A DNA stretch of 43,371 nt from Oscillatoriaceae cyanobacterium M33_DOE_052 (GCA_015296065.1 DVDU01000077.1:1-43371), one strand, 5' to 3'. Shown: positions 8,982 through 17,717, numbered from the stretch's first letter. Notes: generated by a model from the letters alone, not told the origin. A program made the numbers and translations.

Positions 8982-9674
8982 CTATGGCTTGGGCAACCCT
9001 CCCAGGGATAAGCGAGCGTAAACATAGGCAATAGTTTCGCCGATAACCGTGCGCACCCCTTCGCTGGTTCGCCACCAATATTGTGGGTCATAATCTTGGG
9101 GGGCCACGGCAATCACGCCTACGGTAATTTCTGGTGCTAAGGCTTTTTTAAACAGTAGCCAACTCCGGCGCGCATGGGGGCCAAAAGTATATAAGTTAAT
9201 TGCTTTGACCGGATTTTTCGCCCCTTGCAGCCACTCTCTCAGAGCTATGGCTGAGGCGTATGTCCTATCTTTCATCACTTCTGGGCCGGGAACGGCTACC
9301 AATTTATTGGGGTCAAATCCCAATTTCACCATAGTTGCTGCTGCCAATTGGGCAAAGTTTTTGTATTCTGCTAAATAGTAGCCTTTGCTGAGAGGCAATC
9401 CGGTGGTGATGACCAGTTGATATTTACCGCTGTTAAATTCTCCTATGGCTTCTTTGATGGCATAATCGGGCAGCCATCCTTCCACTACTAAAATTTCGGC
9501 TTCTTTCACCGGTTGGCTAATGGCCAAAAAATTATGCAAATTTACTGTTATTAATCCCATTGCTGCTACCATGATAAATAACAGTAAAAAACACCAATTA
9601 CGTCTAAATATATGCCATGTTTTCTGTGGTGGCCACCAGTTGCTTTTGTTAGAGAAATATGCTTTTTTATTCAT
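8982..9674 (-). CDS. YdcF/DUF218-family membrane-anchored protein (230 aa)
   Basis: After a short basic N-terminus there is one hydrophobic helix (about 27-47). Then comes a Rossmann-like DUF218 domain with ILVVEGWLPDYAIKEA, LVITTGLPL, DRTYASAIALREWL and FGPHARRSWLLFKKAL. Members of this family (YdcF, SanA, ElyC) act at the cell envelope, and in most of them the biochemical reaction is unknown. The domain would face the periplasm if the helix is a signal anchor. It lies 61 bp upstream of dprA on the same strand. The ATG at 9674 is the only good start. Confidence 0.85.
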   Translation of the reverse strand: MNKKAYFSNKSNWWPPQKTWHIFRRNWCFLLLFIMVAAMGLITVNLHNFLAISQPVKEAEILVVEGWLPDYAIKEAIGEFNSGKYQLVITTGLPLSKGYYLAEYKNFAQLAAATMVKLGFDPNKLVAVPGPEVMKDRTYASAIALREWLQGAKNPVKAINLYTFGPHARRSWLLFKKALAPEITVGVIAVAPQDYDPQYWWRTSEGVRTVIGETIAYVYARLSLGGLPKP

Positions 9675-9758
9675 GGGAAATATGATTAGAAAATAATCGT
9701 GTTTTTAACTACGAATACACTAATGTCTATAAAAAAACATTTAATCACAATAGTTTGG

Positions 9759-10790
9759 TTAAAAATCGCCGTTCTTAATGATATAATTGGCAATAGCTTG
9801 GATAGCGTCGCGGATGGCTAATTCGCTGTATTCCCCATCATCAATAATGGTAACGATGTATTTTGCCCCGGCAATTTCCATTGCTACGGTGGTGCCAAGT
9901 ACGAGGGAGGTTTGACCGGTTTTTTCACCGAGCCAGTGGGCGCTGGAGTTGACTAATCCGGCAAATCCCATTTCCCGATCGTGCTGGTGTTTCAGGAGGG
10001 AAATCAGGATATCATCTCCGGGATGTTCCCGGTTATATATCTGCACCATCATTTCCGTAAGTTCATCAGCGGTGGAGGTATTGGCACCGAAACCGATATC
10101 CGCAGGAAAGATATATTCCCCAGCAAATTTCGATTCAACGCGGGTGAAGCGGTAGCCGCGTTGGGCTAAAACTTCATTGATGTAATCCCACCCTAAATAA
10201 TCAATCAGTTGGTTAGGCGCGATGTTGCTACTGTGAACCAGCATTTCCGCGAGAATTTTCCAGAGGGGGTATTGTTCCCCTACGGCTAAGTCGGAGGCGT
10301 CCTCGGTGTAGTTGGCGGGGTCTAAGTAGATGGGAGTATCCAGGCTGATATTTTCCGTGGTGACTTTGTGCATCAACACCACCGCGATCGGGACTTTGGT
10401 CAAACTGGCAACACTTTCGGGCAGCCGATCGCCTTGCAAGTGGCGACACTCTCTTTTCAGGTTGCAAACAGATATTTTCGCAGCTTCTGACAAACCGCTG
10501 TCTTTAGCGATTTGGCGCAAAAATCCAGATTTTTCCACTTCAGCAGCATAATCATCCCCACCGTTAAGGACCTGTGCCGGTTGAAAGGCAGAAGATTGTG
10601 ATGGGTCAGCCCCCACAAAAGCCGCCGTTTTCCTCAGCTTCACAAATGCCAGAGGAGTAAAAATCATCCCAAATACAGCTAAAAATAAGAGTAGCTGAAT
10701 CTGGCCAAATGGCTTGTGCCGGTTGAGTGGAAATTTCATAAAGCCAAACAAGGCGTCAGACAACGCCTTCTTACGATTCCGATCGAACAT
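9759..10790 (-). CDS. Membrane-anchored serine beta-lactamase-fold protein (343 aa)
   Basis: The three active-site motifs of the serine beta-lactamase/DD-peptidase fold are present in order: S129-L-T-K132, S187-S-N189 and K290-T-G292. A cytoplasmic N-terminus of about 35 residues and a single hydrophobic helix (IQLLLFLAVFGMIFTPLAF) place the domain outside the plasma membrane. The class A fold fits best (Pfam beta-lactamase2 type). Whether it hydrolyses beta-lactams or acts on peptidoglycan cannot be told from sequence; cyanobacterial members are mostly uncharacterised. ATG at 10790 is chosen over an upstream TTG at 10823. Neither has a clear ribosome-binding site. The stop lies 85 bp before the DUF218 gene start, so an operon with the two downstream genes is possible. 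Confidence 0.85.
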   Translation of the reverse strand: MFDRNRKKALSDALFGFMKFPLNRHKPFGQIQLLLFLAVFGMIFTPLAFVKLRKTAAFVGADPSQSSAFQPAQVLNGGDDYAAEVEKSGFLRQIAKDSGLSEAAKISVCNLKRECRHLQGDRLPESVASLTKVPIAVVLMHKVTTENISLDTPIYLDPANYTEDASDLAVGEQYPLWKILAEMLVHSSNIAPNQLIDYLGWDYINEVLAQRGYRFTRVESKFAGEYIFPADIGFGANTSTADELTEMMVQIYNREHPGDDILISLLKHQHDREMGFAGLVNSSAHWLGEKTGQTSLVLGTTVAMEIAGAKYIVTIIDDGEYSELAIRDAIQAIANYIIKNGDF

Positions 10791-10963
10791 GGCGGATAGC
10801 AGATCAGGTGAGGGATGGCACAAGAGGAAACATCATCAAAATAACGCGCCAGCCAGTTAACCCGCAACTCCCCCCAGTAATTTAGTCGCCATCTTGGGAT
10901 GTAACCCAGTTCAACCAATCGCGCTAACCTAGATGACATAGGTCATTCTGGCAGATAGTGCCC

Positions 10964-11620
10964 ATGCGTCGGTTTTTTGTTCTCACCCTCACCCTCACCC
11001 TCCTTGCCACCCCTGGCCCCGCAGTTGCCCAAAACCTCGACCAACTCTGGCAACAGGCAAATGCGGCTCAAGACGCCGGTAAATACGCGGAAGCAGTATC
11101 CTTGTGGCTGCGGGTGGTGCAAATACAGCCCAATAATGCTAGGGCTTACAACAATCTCGGCATTGCCCTAAGCGATGCGGGTAAATTGGAAGATGCCCTC
11201 AAAGCCTATGGCCAAGCCCTCAGCTTTGACGGCAATAATGCTTATATTTATAACAATCTCGGCTGGGTGCTAGTCAAGATGGGAAGACTTGGGGAAGCGG
11301 GGAATGCCTACAGCCAAGCTCTAAGACTATCTCCTAACTTGGCAGCACCTTATAATAATGCTGGTGACGTGTTCCGTAGCCAGGGGGAGCTAGAAGAGGC
11401 TGCCGCTGCCTATCGTCAAGCCCTAAACTTACCGGAAGTAGGAGGCTTGCCTGCCAGTACACATACAATGGCGCATAATGGTTTGGGTTTGGTTCTGCAG
11501 CAGCAAGGTAAACTACAAGAGGCGATCGCCGAATTCCAGCAAGCCCTCCGCTTAACCCCCAACTACCAACCCGCCCAAAACAACCTCACCGCTACCCAAC
11601 AAAAACTCAACTCCCCCTAG
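10964..11620 (+). CDS. Secreted TPR-repeat protein (218 aa)
   Basis: The N-terminus MRRFFVLTLTLTLLATPGPAVAQ is a typical Sec signal peptide with an A-V-A-Q cleavage site. The mature part consists of about five tetratricopeptide repeats (A-YNNLGIAL-DAGKLEDALKAY pattern) up to the C-terminus, with one irregular unit around 145-165. TPR arrays mediate protein-protein contacts; no partner is evident. ATG at 10964 is preferred to a GTG two codons upstream, because the basic residues then start the signal peptide directly. It is divergent from the beta-lactamase-fold gene across a gap of about 170 bp. Confidence 0.88.
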   Translation: MRRFFVLTLTLTLLATPGPAVAQNLDQLWQQANAAQDAGKYAEAVSLWLRVVQIQPNNARAYNNLGIALSDAGKLEDALKAYGQALSFDGNNAYIYNNLGWVLVKMGRLGEAGNAYSQALRLSPNLAAPYNNAGDVFRSQGELEEAAAAYRQALNLPEVGGLPASTHTMAHNGLGLVLQQQGKLQEAIAEFQQALRLTPNYQPAQNNLTATQQKLNSP

Positions 11621-11729
11621 GGAAACCCTCCTGGGGACAAGGGGCGATCGAGATATCCGCCTTAAACAACAGGTTCATCAGCCCCCTGCCCCCACCTCAC
11701 CCCCCTTAAACATCTCATCCCTCACACCA

Positions 11730-13334
11730 GTGCTACTCGGTAAAACCATTATTAAACAATTAAAGCAGTGGCTCCAGTGGGTTTTGAAGAGTATTTGGAC
11801 AATTTGCGTCATCATATTTTGGCTGCTAATTCAGCAAATCGAGCTGTTTGCCTGGTTTGTGGCAGAAATCTCAACCCAGATTAAACAACTTCATCACCAC
11901 CTCAAACCCGGGCTCACGCAGAATTTCCAGATTTTGCTCGCCCCCCTCACCTGGTTCCTCCAAAGCATTTGGGGGCTCCTCGTCGCCTCCGTTTGGCTAT
12001 TATTTCAGCTCATAGAGCTAACAGCTTGGTATCTATCCCGCCTCCGCTACGTCCCCCAGTGGCTAACCAGGCAGGGAGGGGGGACCCGCCATCGACCCAG
12101 AGATGGGGAGACGGGGAGACTGGGGGACGGGGGAACTAGGAGTGTGGGGACTGTGGGGAGTGTGGGGAGTGTGGGAAGTGTGGGAAGTGTGGGAAGTGTG
12201 CGAAGTGTGCGAAGTAATCCTCCCCATCCTCCCACCCCTCCCACCCCTCCCCGTCCCCCCATCACCCCATCCCCCCATCTCATCTTTGTGGCTCTGATGT
12301 TGCTATGTTTGAGCGGCATAGTAGTAGCAGAGATACTCCCAGCCAGCCAACTGTTCGAGGCGAATGTCATCGCCCAAAGCGTCAGCTTTAGATATACCGG
12401 AACCGAGCCCCAACCATTGCTGCGAGAAGTTCAATCACTGCAGGAAATTTCCATTACTGGGCGCCAAACTGTTACCTTGGTGGGGACTTTTGCCAGTTCA
12501 ACACCATCTGCAGTGGCCACATCCAGCAGCATAACTGTAGAGCTAGCCAATGATACCAGCAATTTCACGTTAAAACCTTTAGGAACTGCCAAAGAACTCC
12601 AACTAAACGAGGTGTTGCTGCGGGAGGGGACGGCGGTACTCGATTTGAGCTATCGCACCCCAGAAAATCGGTTATCTTTGACGCTGCAACCGCAATTTAG
12701 AACCAATGCTTTGACGATCAATCTGGGTTCTCAACCCCTGCAAGTTTCCCTAAAAGGCTACCGCATTGTAGATGATGGTAACGCTCAGCAGACAGCAGTA
12801 GATAAAGAGCTGGAGTTGATTTTTACTCCCACCCCTGGGCTCCTGAGTTTGTCTTTGCCAGAAGTGGCTAAATTAGCTGTAATTTTAGCAGATATTAACC
12901 AGAATAGTCAATGGTTTGGGGGTAATTTAAATGTGGCCGATTTGGGGTTTGCCTCATTTGATAGCCAAAGGCTTACTCTCGCCCACAGTGGGGCATATGG
13001 GGGGAATAATTCTACCATATTGTCAGGAGAAGTGCGGATGGCGGGAAAAGCTATGCAGTTGGGAAAAAATCAATTTTTCATGGGTGGCACCCCGGGAATA
13101 CAGAAGGTGCGTTATTGGCAAATTGATGAGGATAACTCGGCGATCGCCCTGCGAATGGCGGGAAAATCTACTGCAGTAGCGGCGGGATTAGATCCTGATT
13201 TTCCGGTGGAGCAGATTAAAGTCAGTTATTTGCGGTTATGGTTGCCGGAAAGTGCCGTGGCGGGGTTAATTCCGTTCACTGCTGCCTTGGGGAGCTATTT
13301 GCTCTATTGGCTGCTCGATCGGCGTCGGGTGTAG
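11730..13334 (+). CDS. Membrane protein of unknown function with in-frame minisatellite insertion (534 aa)
   Basis: I do not recognise a family. Two similar hydrophobic segments near the N-terminus (SIWTICVIIFWLLIQQIELF and SIWGLLVASVWLLFQLIELT) look like an internal duplication. Residues of about 123-183 are low complexity: a V-G-S tripeptide repeat, then a Pro-rich stretch, encoded by the minisatellite at 12100-12282. A third hydrophobic helix (LIFVALMLLCLSGIVVAEIL) is followed by about 300 residues rich in beta strands, presumably periplasmic. The protein closes with a C-terminal helix (AVAGLIPFTAALGSYLLYWL) and an RRR tail. The proposed start is GTG at 11730, with no good ribosome-binding site. 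The reading frame stays open through the insertion because the repeat unit is 9 bp. Confidence 0.75.
   Translation: MLLGKTIIKQLKQWLQWVLKSIWTICVIIFWLLIQQIELFAWFVAEISTQIKQLHHHLKPGLTQNFQILLAPLTWFLQSIWGLLVASVWLLFQLIELTAWYLSRLRYVPQWLTRQGGGTRHRPRDGETGRLGDGGTRSVGTVGSVGSVGSVGSVGSVRSVRSNPPHPPTPPTPPRPPITPSPHLIFVALMLLCLSGIVVAEILPASQLFEANVIAQSVSFRYTGTEPQPLLREVQSLQEISITGRQTVTLVGTFASSTPSAVATSSSITVELANDTSNFTLKPLGTAKELQLNEVLLREGTAVLDLSYRTPENRLSLTLQPQFRTNALTINLGSQPLQVSLKGYRIVDDGNAQQTAVDKELELIFTPTPGLLSLSLPEVAKLAVILADINQNSQWFGGNLNVADLGFASFDSQRLTLAHSGAYGGNNSTILSGEVRMAGKAMQLGKNQFFMGGTPGIQKVRYWQIDEDNSAIALRMAGKSTAVAAGLDPDFPVEQIKVSYLRLWLPESAVAGLIPFTAALGSYLLYWLLDRRRV
12100..12282 (+). repeat. GTGTGGGAA minisatellite element, copy A, inside a coding sequence
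   Basis: A G-rich arm (GATGGGGAGACGGGGAGACT) leads into about eight 9-bp units of the type GTGTGGGAA or GTGTGGGGA. Next is a GTAATCCTCCCC core, then a C-rich arm (CCTCCCACCCCTCCC). The two arms are roughly complementary. A second copy in the opposite orientation lies at 36531-36770. Confidence 0.85.
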
Positions 13335-13403
13335 TTGGTGGGTGGCGATGAATTGCTTTTGCCCGATCGGAAAACACCGGTCTTTTAAAATTGGATTTAG
13401 GAT

Positions 13404-13510
13404 TACAGCTTGTTCTCAAAAAATGTGGGACATTTTCAAAGTCCCTCTCCCTCTCTGGGAGAGGGATTTAGGGTGAGGGGCTGGACTTAGTAACTGTTGA
13501 ACAAGCTGTA
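13404..13510. mobile_element. 107-bp MITE-like element with TA ends
   Basis: Perfect 12-bp terminal inverted repeats, TACAGCTTGTTC at 13404-13415 and its complement at 13499-13510, enclose a GGGAGAGGGATTTAGGGTGAGGG core. Both ends carry TA, as expected for TA-target elements of the IS630/Tc1-mariner type. It contains no coding capacity. A degraded relative lies at 24098-24177. Confidence 0.75.
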
Positions 13511-13565
13511 CCACTGCCCAGTCACAAATAACCAATCAAAATTTAGCAACTATCCAGAAAAGGTG

Positions 13566-14273
13566 ATGGCAGAGACTCCCACCCAGAAAACGATCGCCTA
13601 CTCGCGAATTATTCATCTGAGCCAGATCATTCACCCTCAAATTCCCCAATGGCCCAGCGACCCCCCGGTAGAATTTGAAAAAGTCGCAGACTTAGAGCCA
13701 GACGGCTATTACCTGCGGCGCTTTTCAATGGGAGAACATAGCGCTACACATATGAATGCACCCAAAAGTTTTCATCCCAACAGTCCGGGAATCGACGCCT
13801 ACCATGCCGAGTCCCTGGTAGTTCCGGCAGTGGTGATGAATATTGTGGATTTAGCGGCGAAGAATCCCGACTATGTACTAACTTATAATGATGTGGTAGC
13901 TTGGGAGGCCAATTTCGGCAAAATTGCTCCCGGCGTGGTCGTGCTTCTCTACACAGGTTGGCAGCAAAAATGGGCAAATCGGGATGAGTTTATGAATCAA
14001 CAACATTTTCCTGGATTTGCGGGAGAAACCACCAAGTTTTTACTCCAAGAGCGGCAAATTGCGGGGGTTGGGATTGACACCCACGGCGTAGATTCCGGTC
14101 AGGATATGAATTTTAGCACGAATCAACAAATCTTATCCCACCAAGGAATTGTCCTAGAAAATTTGACCAATTTAGACCAGTTGCCACCCATCGGGACAAC
14201 CTTAGCGATCGGGATTTTGCGGTTGCGAGATGGGTCAGGGTCTCCTGCGGCTGTGATGGCATTTATCCCCTAG
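13566..14273 (+). CDS. Cyclase-family (kynurenine formamidase-like) metal-dependent hydrolase (235 aa)
   Basis: The family signature H-x-x-T-H-x-x-A-P is present as H-S-A-T-H-M-N-A-P. It has Asn where the family usually has the metal-binding Asp. A second region, GVGIDTHGVDSGQD, carries the C-terminal acid/His cluster. Members hydrolyse N-formylkynurenine or related amides with a divalent metal. The substrate here is not known and the Asp-to-Asn change makes KynB activity uncertain. The ATG at 13566 has an AAAAGGTG ribosome-binding site. Further in-frame codons upstream (from a TTG at 13497) lie partly inside the MITE at 13404-13510 and are unlikely to be translated. The size is normal for the family. 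Confidence 0.85.
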   Translation: MAETPTQKTIAYSRIIHLSQIIHPQIPQWPSDPPVEFEKVADLEPDGYYLRRFSMGEHSATHMNAPKSFHPNSPGIDAYHAESLVVPAVVMNIVDLAAKNPDYVLTYNDVVAWEANFGKIAPGVVVLLYTGWQQKWANRDEFMNQQHFPGFAGETTKFLLQERQIAGVGIDTHGVDSGQDMNFSTNQQILSHQGIVLENLTNLDQLPPIGTTLAIGILRLRDGSGSPAAVMAFIP

Positions 14274-14293
14274 ATTGAGAGTGAAGAGTGAAG

Positions 14294-14343
14294 AGTGAAT
14301 AGTGAAGAGAGTAAAAACTGTCCCGATTCACTATTCACTTTTC
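14294..14343 (+). terminator. Terminator-like hairpin between convergent genes
   Basis: AGTGAATAGTGAA (14294-14306) pairs perfectly with 14327-14339 across a 20-nt loop, and the stem is followed by TTTT. The left arm is part of a GTGAAGA heptamer run, so the terminator is again repeat-derived. It could end the cyclase-family transcript. Confidence 0.55.
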
Positions 14344-14410
14344 CCTATGCACTAGACTACATCAACCGTTCCGAGAAAGCGAATATCAAGATTAATCCGT
14401 CTTCCCAGTT

Positions 14411-15997
14411 TTAGGCAGCGGCAGATTCGCGCACTTCTTTCTCCTGCTGGTTTTCCGCAGCAGCGTTGGCGGCTAAAAATTCAGCAAGCTGAGTTTCAAT
14501 TTGGTTGCGGACAATCTGGCGATATTCATAAAAATGCTCGAAGTAAGCGCAGATGCTGATATAGTGGTCCCAGACTTTGGGATTATGCTTGATGATGTTG
14601 TAAAGGTAAAACCAGAATTTCCAGCGAGTTTCCCGGAGAACACCTTGGCGCCAGAAGATGATGGCTAAGGCGCGGATAGTTTTCCAGTTGAGACTGCGCC
14701 GCCGCACGCGATTTTTCGGCGGTCCCATAATCAGAAAGTGATTATAGGTGCGATCGAGGAAGTTGATGGGGTCGTAAATATCCCAAAATGCCTGGATATA
14801 TTCCCGGGCGATTTGTTCGATCGGGCGGGTGGGGATAAAGTTCATTAAGGTAGTTTGGTTGATATTGGCGATTTTTTCCACCAATCGCCCTTCTTTTTCT
14901 AGCCGATGCCAGAGAGCCGTGTCTGGGAGAGCCTGTAGCATACTAAACAGAGCAATAGGAACCGAGGTTTGCTGGACAAAGCGAGCAATGCGATCGCCAG
15001 CGCCCGGTTTTTCGCCATCAAAGCCGATGATAAACCCAGCCATCACCCGCAAACCCGATCGAGTGATTGCCTCCACCGCATCACTGAGGGAATCTCGGGT
15101 ATTTTGAAACTTTTTGGTAACGGTCAAACTGGACTCATCCGGCGTCTCAATGCCCAAAAATACCGCATTAAAATTGCACTCCACCATCATATCCATCAGT
15201 TCCTGGTCTTGCGCCAGATCCACTGATGCCTCGGTATAGAGGCGGAAAGGATATTGGTGTGACTCCATCCACCCTTTTAACTCCTTGAGCAACAGCTTAA
15301 CATTGCGCTTGTTGCCGATGAAGTTGTCATCCACCAAAAAGATACTTTGGTCAAAACCCAATTCATAGAGGCGGTCTAATTCTGCCAGAAACTGCCCCGG
15401 AGTTTTAGTTCGGGGTTTGCGACCGTATAAAACAATGATATCGCAGAATTCGCACTGGAAAGGGCACCCCCGGGAGAACTGGAGCGCCATCGAGTCGTAG
15501 GCATCTTTATCGAGCAACTCGAAGCGAGGTATTGGGGTAGTGCTGACATCAGGTTTTTCCCCTTTAGCGGTGAAAGTGCCCTTGGAAACGCCATTTTCCA
15601 GAGCTTCTACAAACATGGGGATAGTGATTTCCCCCTCATCTAAAATCAGGTAATCTGCCCCGGCGGCAGCCACTTCATGGGATACAGAGGTGACATAAGG
15701 ACCTCCCACCGCCACTTTTTTGCCCCGCCGTTTGGCTTCGCGCACTTGAGCGAGTAAATCATCTTTTTGGACGATCATCGCCGAGAGGATGACCATTTCG
15801 GCCCAATCCCAGTCAGCTTCCGTTAAGTCCCTAACGTTGCGATCGACCAGTCGGTACTCCCATGTTTGGGGCAATATGGCGGCAACAGTAATCAAACCCA
15901 GGGGTGGCAGGAGTGCTTTGCGACCCACTAGCTCTAAAGTTTTCTCAAATGAGAAGAAACTTTTAGGGAATAGGGGGTAGAGAAGTAAAACACGCAT
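14411..15997 (-). CDS. B12-binding-domain radical SAM protein (528 aa)
   Basis: The N-terminal cobalamin-binding-like domain starts MRVLLLYPLFPKSFFSFEK and includes KKVAVGGPYVTS. The radical SAM core follows with C178-x3-C182-x2-C185 (RGCPFQCEFCD), then LVDDNFIGN and AGFIIGFDGE. The C-terminal part matches the DUF4070 type. This architecture includes the hopanoid C-2 methylase HpnP. Several paralogues of unknown substrate occur in cyanobacteria, so HpnP is not claimed. The classic D-x-H-x-x-G cobalamin ligand motif is not visible, which is common in this group. The tail is Ala/Glu-rich. It is transcribed alone and converges on the cyclase-family gene. Confidence 0.92.
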   Translation of the reverse strand: MRVLLLYPLFPKSFFSFEKTLELVGRKALLPPLGLITVAAILPQTWEYRLVDRNVRDLTEADWDWAEMVILSAMIVQKDDLLAQVREAKRRGKKVAVGGPYVTSVSHEVAAAGADYLILDEGEITIPMFVEALENGVSKGTFTAKGEKPDVSTTPIPRFELLDKDAYDSMALQFSRGCPFQCEFCDIIVLYGRKPRTKTPGQFLAELDRLYELGFDQSIFLVDDNFIGNKRNVKLLLKELKGWMESHQYPFRLYTEASVDLAQDQELMDMMVECNFNAVFLGIETPDESSLTVTKKFQNTRDSLSDAVEAITRSGLRVMAGFIIGFDGEKPGAGDRIARFVQQTSVPIALFSMLQALPDTALWHRLEKEGRLVEKIANINQTTLMNFIPTRPIEQIAREYIQAFWDIYDPINFLDRTYNHFLIMGPPKNRVRRRSLNWKTIRALAIIFWRQGVLRETRWKFWFYLYNIIKHNPKVWDHYISICAYFEHFYEYRQIVRNQIETQLAEFLAANAAAENQQEKEVRESAAA

Positions 15998-16530
15998 TGG
16001 GTTTACCTGCTATGTGAGTGTATATTGTGTTATAATTCTATCCCGGAATGTAGAAACCGAGTTTCTCAGAAAAGCTGGGGGTGACAACCAAAGATTTTCG
16101 GTTGAGCCCGGTTTGCGCTCCAGTCCGAGCGCCCGATGGGTTTTTGCCCTGGCCTCCCTGACCTTGTGAACCGCAACACTCTAGGTCTAACACAGCGACG
16201 CCGCCAAGTCAATCATATTTTTGTGTTTTTTCCTGGTGCCGAACGATTATTATTTATTGGTTAAAAACTATTTTTGATGATTTTTTCTGATGAAAAGTTC
16301 CCGATTTTCATCAGCTTAAATATTCTAATTAATGAGATTTTATAATGAGTGTAATACTTGATTATGTGATTTGAGGACTGAGAAGACGCTGATCCCCTGC
16401 CTGATTGGGCGATGATGGAGAAATAACCATCAAAAATTGATGGCATAGATGCAGCACTGTGGTTTGGGAAAATGTCCTTAAAACCGATAGATAATGGCGC
16501 CGGACACCAAGCGGGTTCCGGCAAGAGAAA
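15998..16530. other. Spacer between rSAM gene and devA-like gene
   Basis: No gene is supported here. It contains one diverged copy of the AGAAACCnnGTTTCT palindrome near 16051-16066. It also holds a 10-bp stem CTGATGAAAA (16287-16296) with its complement at 16305-16314. That hairpin is 217 bp past the devA-like stop and has no T-run, so a terminator role is doubtful. The part from 16230 to 16370 is AT-rich. Confidence 0.5.
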
Positions 16531-17388
16531 TTAGGTGACGGAAAAGGTGGGTGGGGTGGATGAGTCGATATGTTGGGCACTCAACATCCCATCTTCAAGA
16601 TAAAGAATCCGATCGGCCACGTCCATAATCCGGGGGTCATGTGTCACCATGAGAACGGTACAGCCTCCTTCTTTGGAGAGTTGGCGAAGAATTTCAATCA
16701 CAGCGTGACCGCTGTGGGAATCTAAAGCGGCAGTGGGTTCATCGGCCATAATCAGAGGTGGATTACCAGCCAAAGCGCGGGCGATCGCCACCCGCTGCTG
16801 CTGTCCCCCAGAAAGATTACGGGGGCGCAGGTGCCCTTTATCCGCCAGTCCTACCTGTTCTAGCAGATGTTGCGCTTCTTGGCGAGCTTTACCACCCTTA
16901 ATCCCCTTCACATTCAGGCCCAATTCCACATTTTCCGCCGCCGTCAGAGCCGGAAACAAATTAAACCCCTGAAAAATAAAGCCGATATTATTGCGGCGAA
17001 ACCGAGCCAATTTTCCCCGGGACATTTTGGTAATTTCTTCACCCAACAGTTTCACAGTCCCCGATGAAGGAGTCAGCAGTCCCGCCAAAATTGACAGCAA
17101 CGTAGTTTTCCCCGAACCCGATGGACCCATCAAAAGCTGGATATCTCCACCAGATACATCCAGGTCAATTCCTTTGAGAGCGTGATAGTAGCCAGAGCCA
17201 GACTTAAATACCATTCTCACTCCTCTGGCTTTGATGGCCATCGTCAAAGGCTGTGCCAAAGTAGTGGCGTTGGGGCTAGCATCAGGGTGATGCGTCCCTG
17301 AGTCTCCAACTCCCACCACCGAATTAGTTGTTACCAGATGGGACATACTCCCCACAGACTCATCCAATTTTGTAGAACAAAAATTCAT
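16531..17388 (-). CDS. devA: DevA/MacB-type ABC transporter ATP-binding protein (285 aa)
   Basis: Walker A is G88-P-S-G-S-G-K-T95, the signature motif is LSGGQQQRVAIARAL, Walker B is LIMADEPTAAL and the H-loop is VTHDP. The sequence belongs to the MacB/LolD/DevA group that powers export through FtsX-type permeases. DevA itself exports heterocyst glycolipids in Anabaena, but paralogues exist in non-heterocystous species. The first 50 residues are a low-complexity extension not usual in the family. A start at the ATG near 17241 (MAIKARGV) would remove it. The permease gene lies upstream on the same strand across a 329-bp gap containing a hairpin. No membrane fusion protein (DevB) gene is adjacent. 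Confidence 0.88.
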   Translation of the reverse strand: MNFCSTKLDESVGSMSHLVTTNSVVGVGDSGTHHPDASPNATTLAQPLTMAIKARGVRMVFKSGSGYYHALKGIDLDVSGGDIQLLMGPSGSGKTTLLSILAGLLTPSSGTVKLLGEEITKMSRGKLARFRRNNIGFIFQGFNLFPALTAAENVELGLNVKGIKGGKARQEAQHLLEQVGLADKGHLRPRNLSGGQQQRVAIARALAGNPPLIMADEPTAALDSHSGHAVIEILRQLSKEGGCTVLMVTHDPRIMDVADRILYLEDGMLSAQHIDSSTPPTFSVT

Positions 17389-17717
17389 TTGTCTAAAATC
17401 TTTAGTTCAGCTTGAAAATTACCAGCGCTGAGAGCGAAACCAGGTGTGAGTGAAATCATGCGCTCCCATCAATCAGCGACCACCGCGCATATTTCCATAT
17501 TACCAGCCAACATTTTAGAGCTTCAGCCCAAATACTGCCAAGGATGAGGGCGTTGATGGAGATTATGGGCGGACAGTAAAGGTTATGAGCGAACCCCCGG
17601 GTACAGGAATTGTAGAGGTGCCAAACCAACTAGGGGAAAGTGAGTTTCAGAGTGGCTGGTAGGGGCTTGGCGGTCGGAAAGCCTCTACGGGTAACTCACC
17701 TTCATCAAGCCTTACGG
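17389..17717. other. Intercistronic spacer between devC-like and devA-like genes
   Basis: No coding frame is supported. An imperfect hairpin spans 17640-17699: GTGAGTT pairs with AACTCAC, and inside it GTAGGGGCTT pairs with AAGCCTCTAC at nine of ten positions. On the minus strand this lies about 20 nt after the permease stop codon and 250 nt before the ATPase start. Partial termination or RNA processing there is possible; there is no strong T-run. Confidence 0.55.

Noticed and set aside
14411-15997. Assigning the radical SAM protein as the hopanoid C-2 methylase HpnP
   Set aside because: The architecture fits, but several paralogues share it and no hopanoid genes are nearby.
16090-16210. Possible tRNA or small RNA in the GC-rich block after the rSAM gene start
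   Set aside because: No T-loop GTTCNANNC box or cloverleaf could be built.
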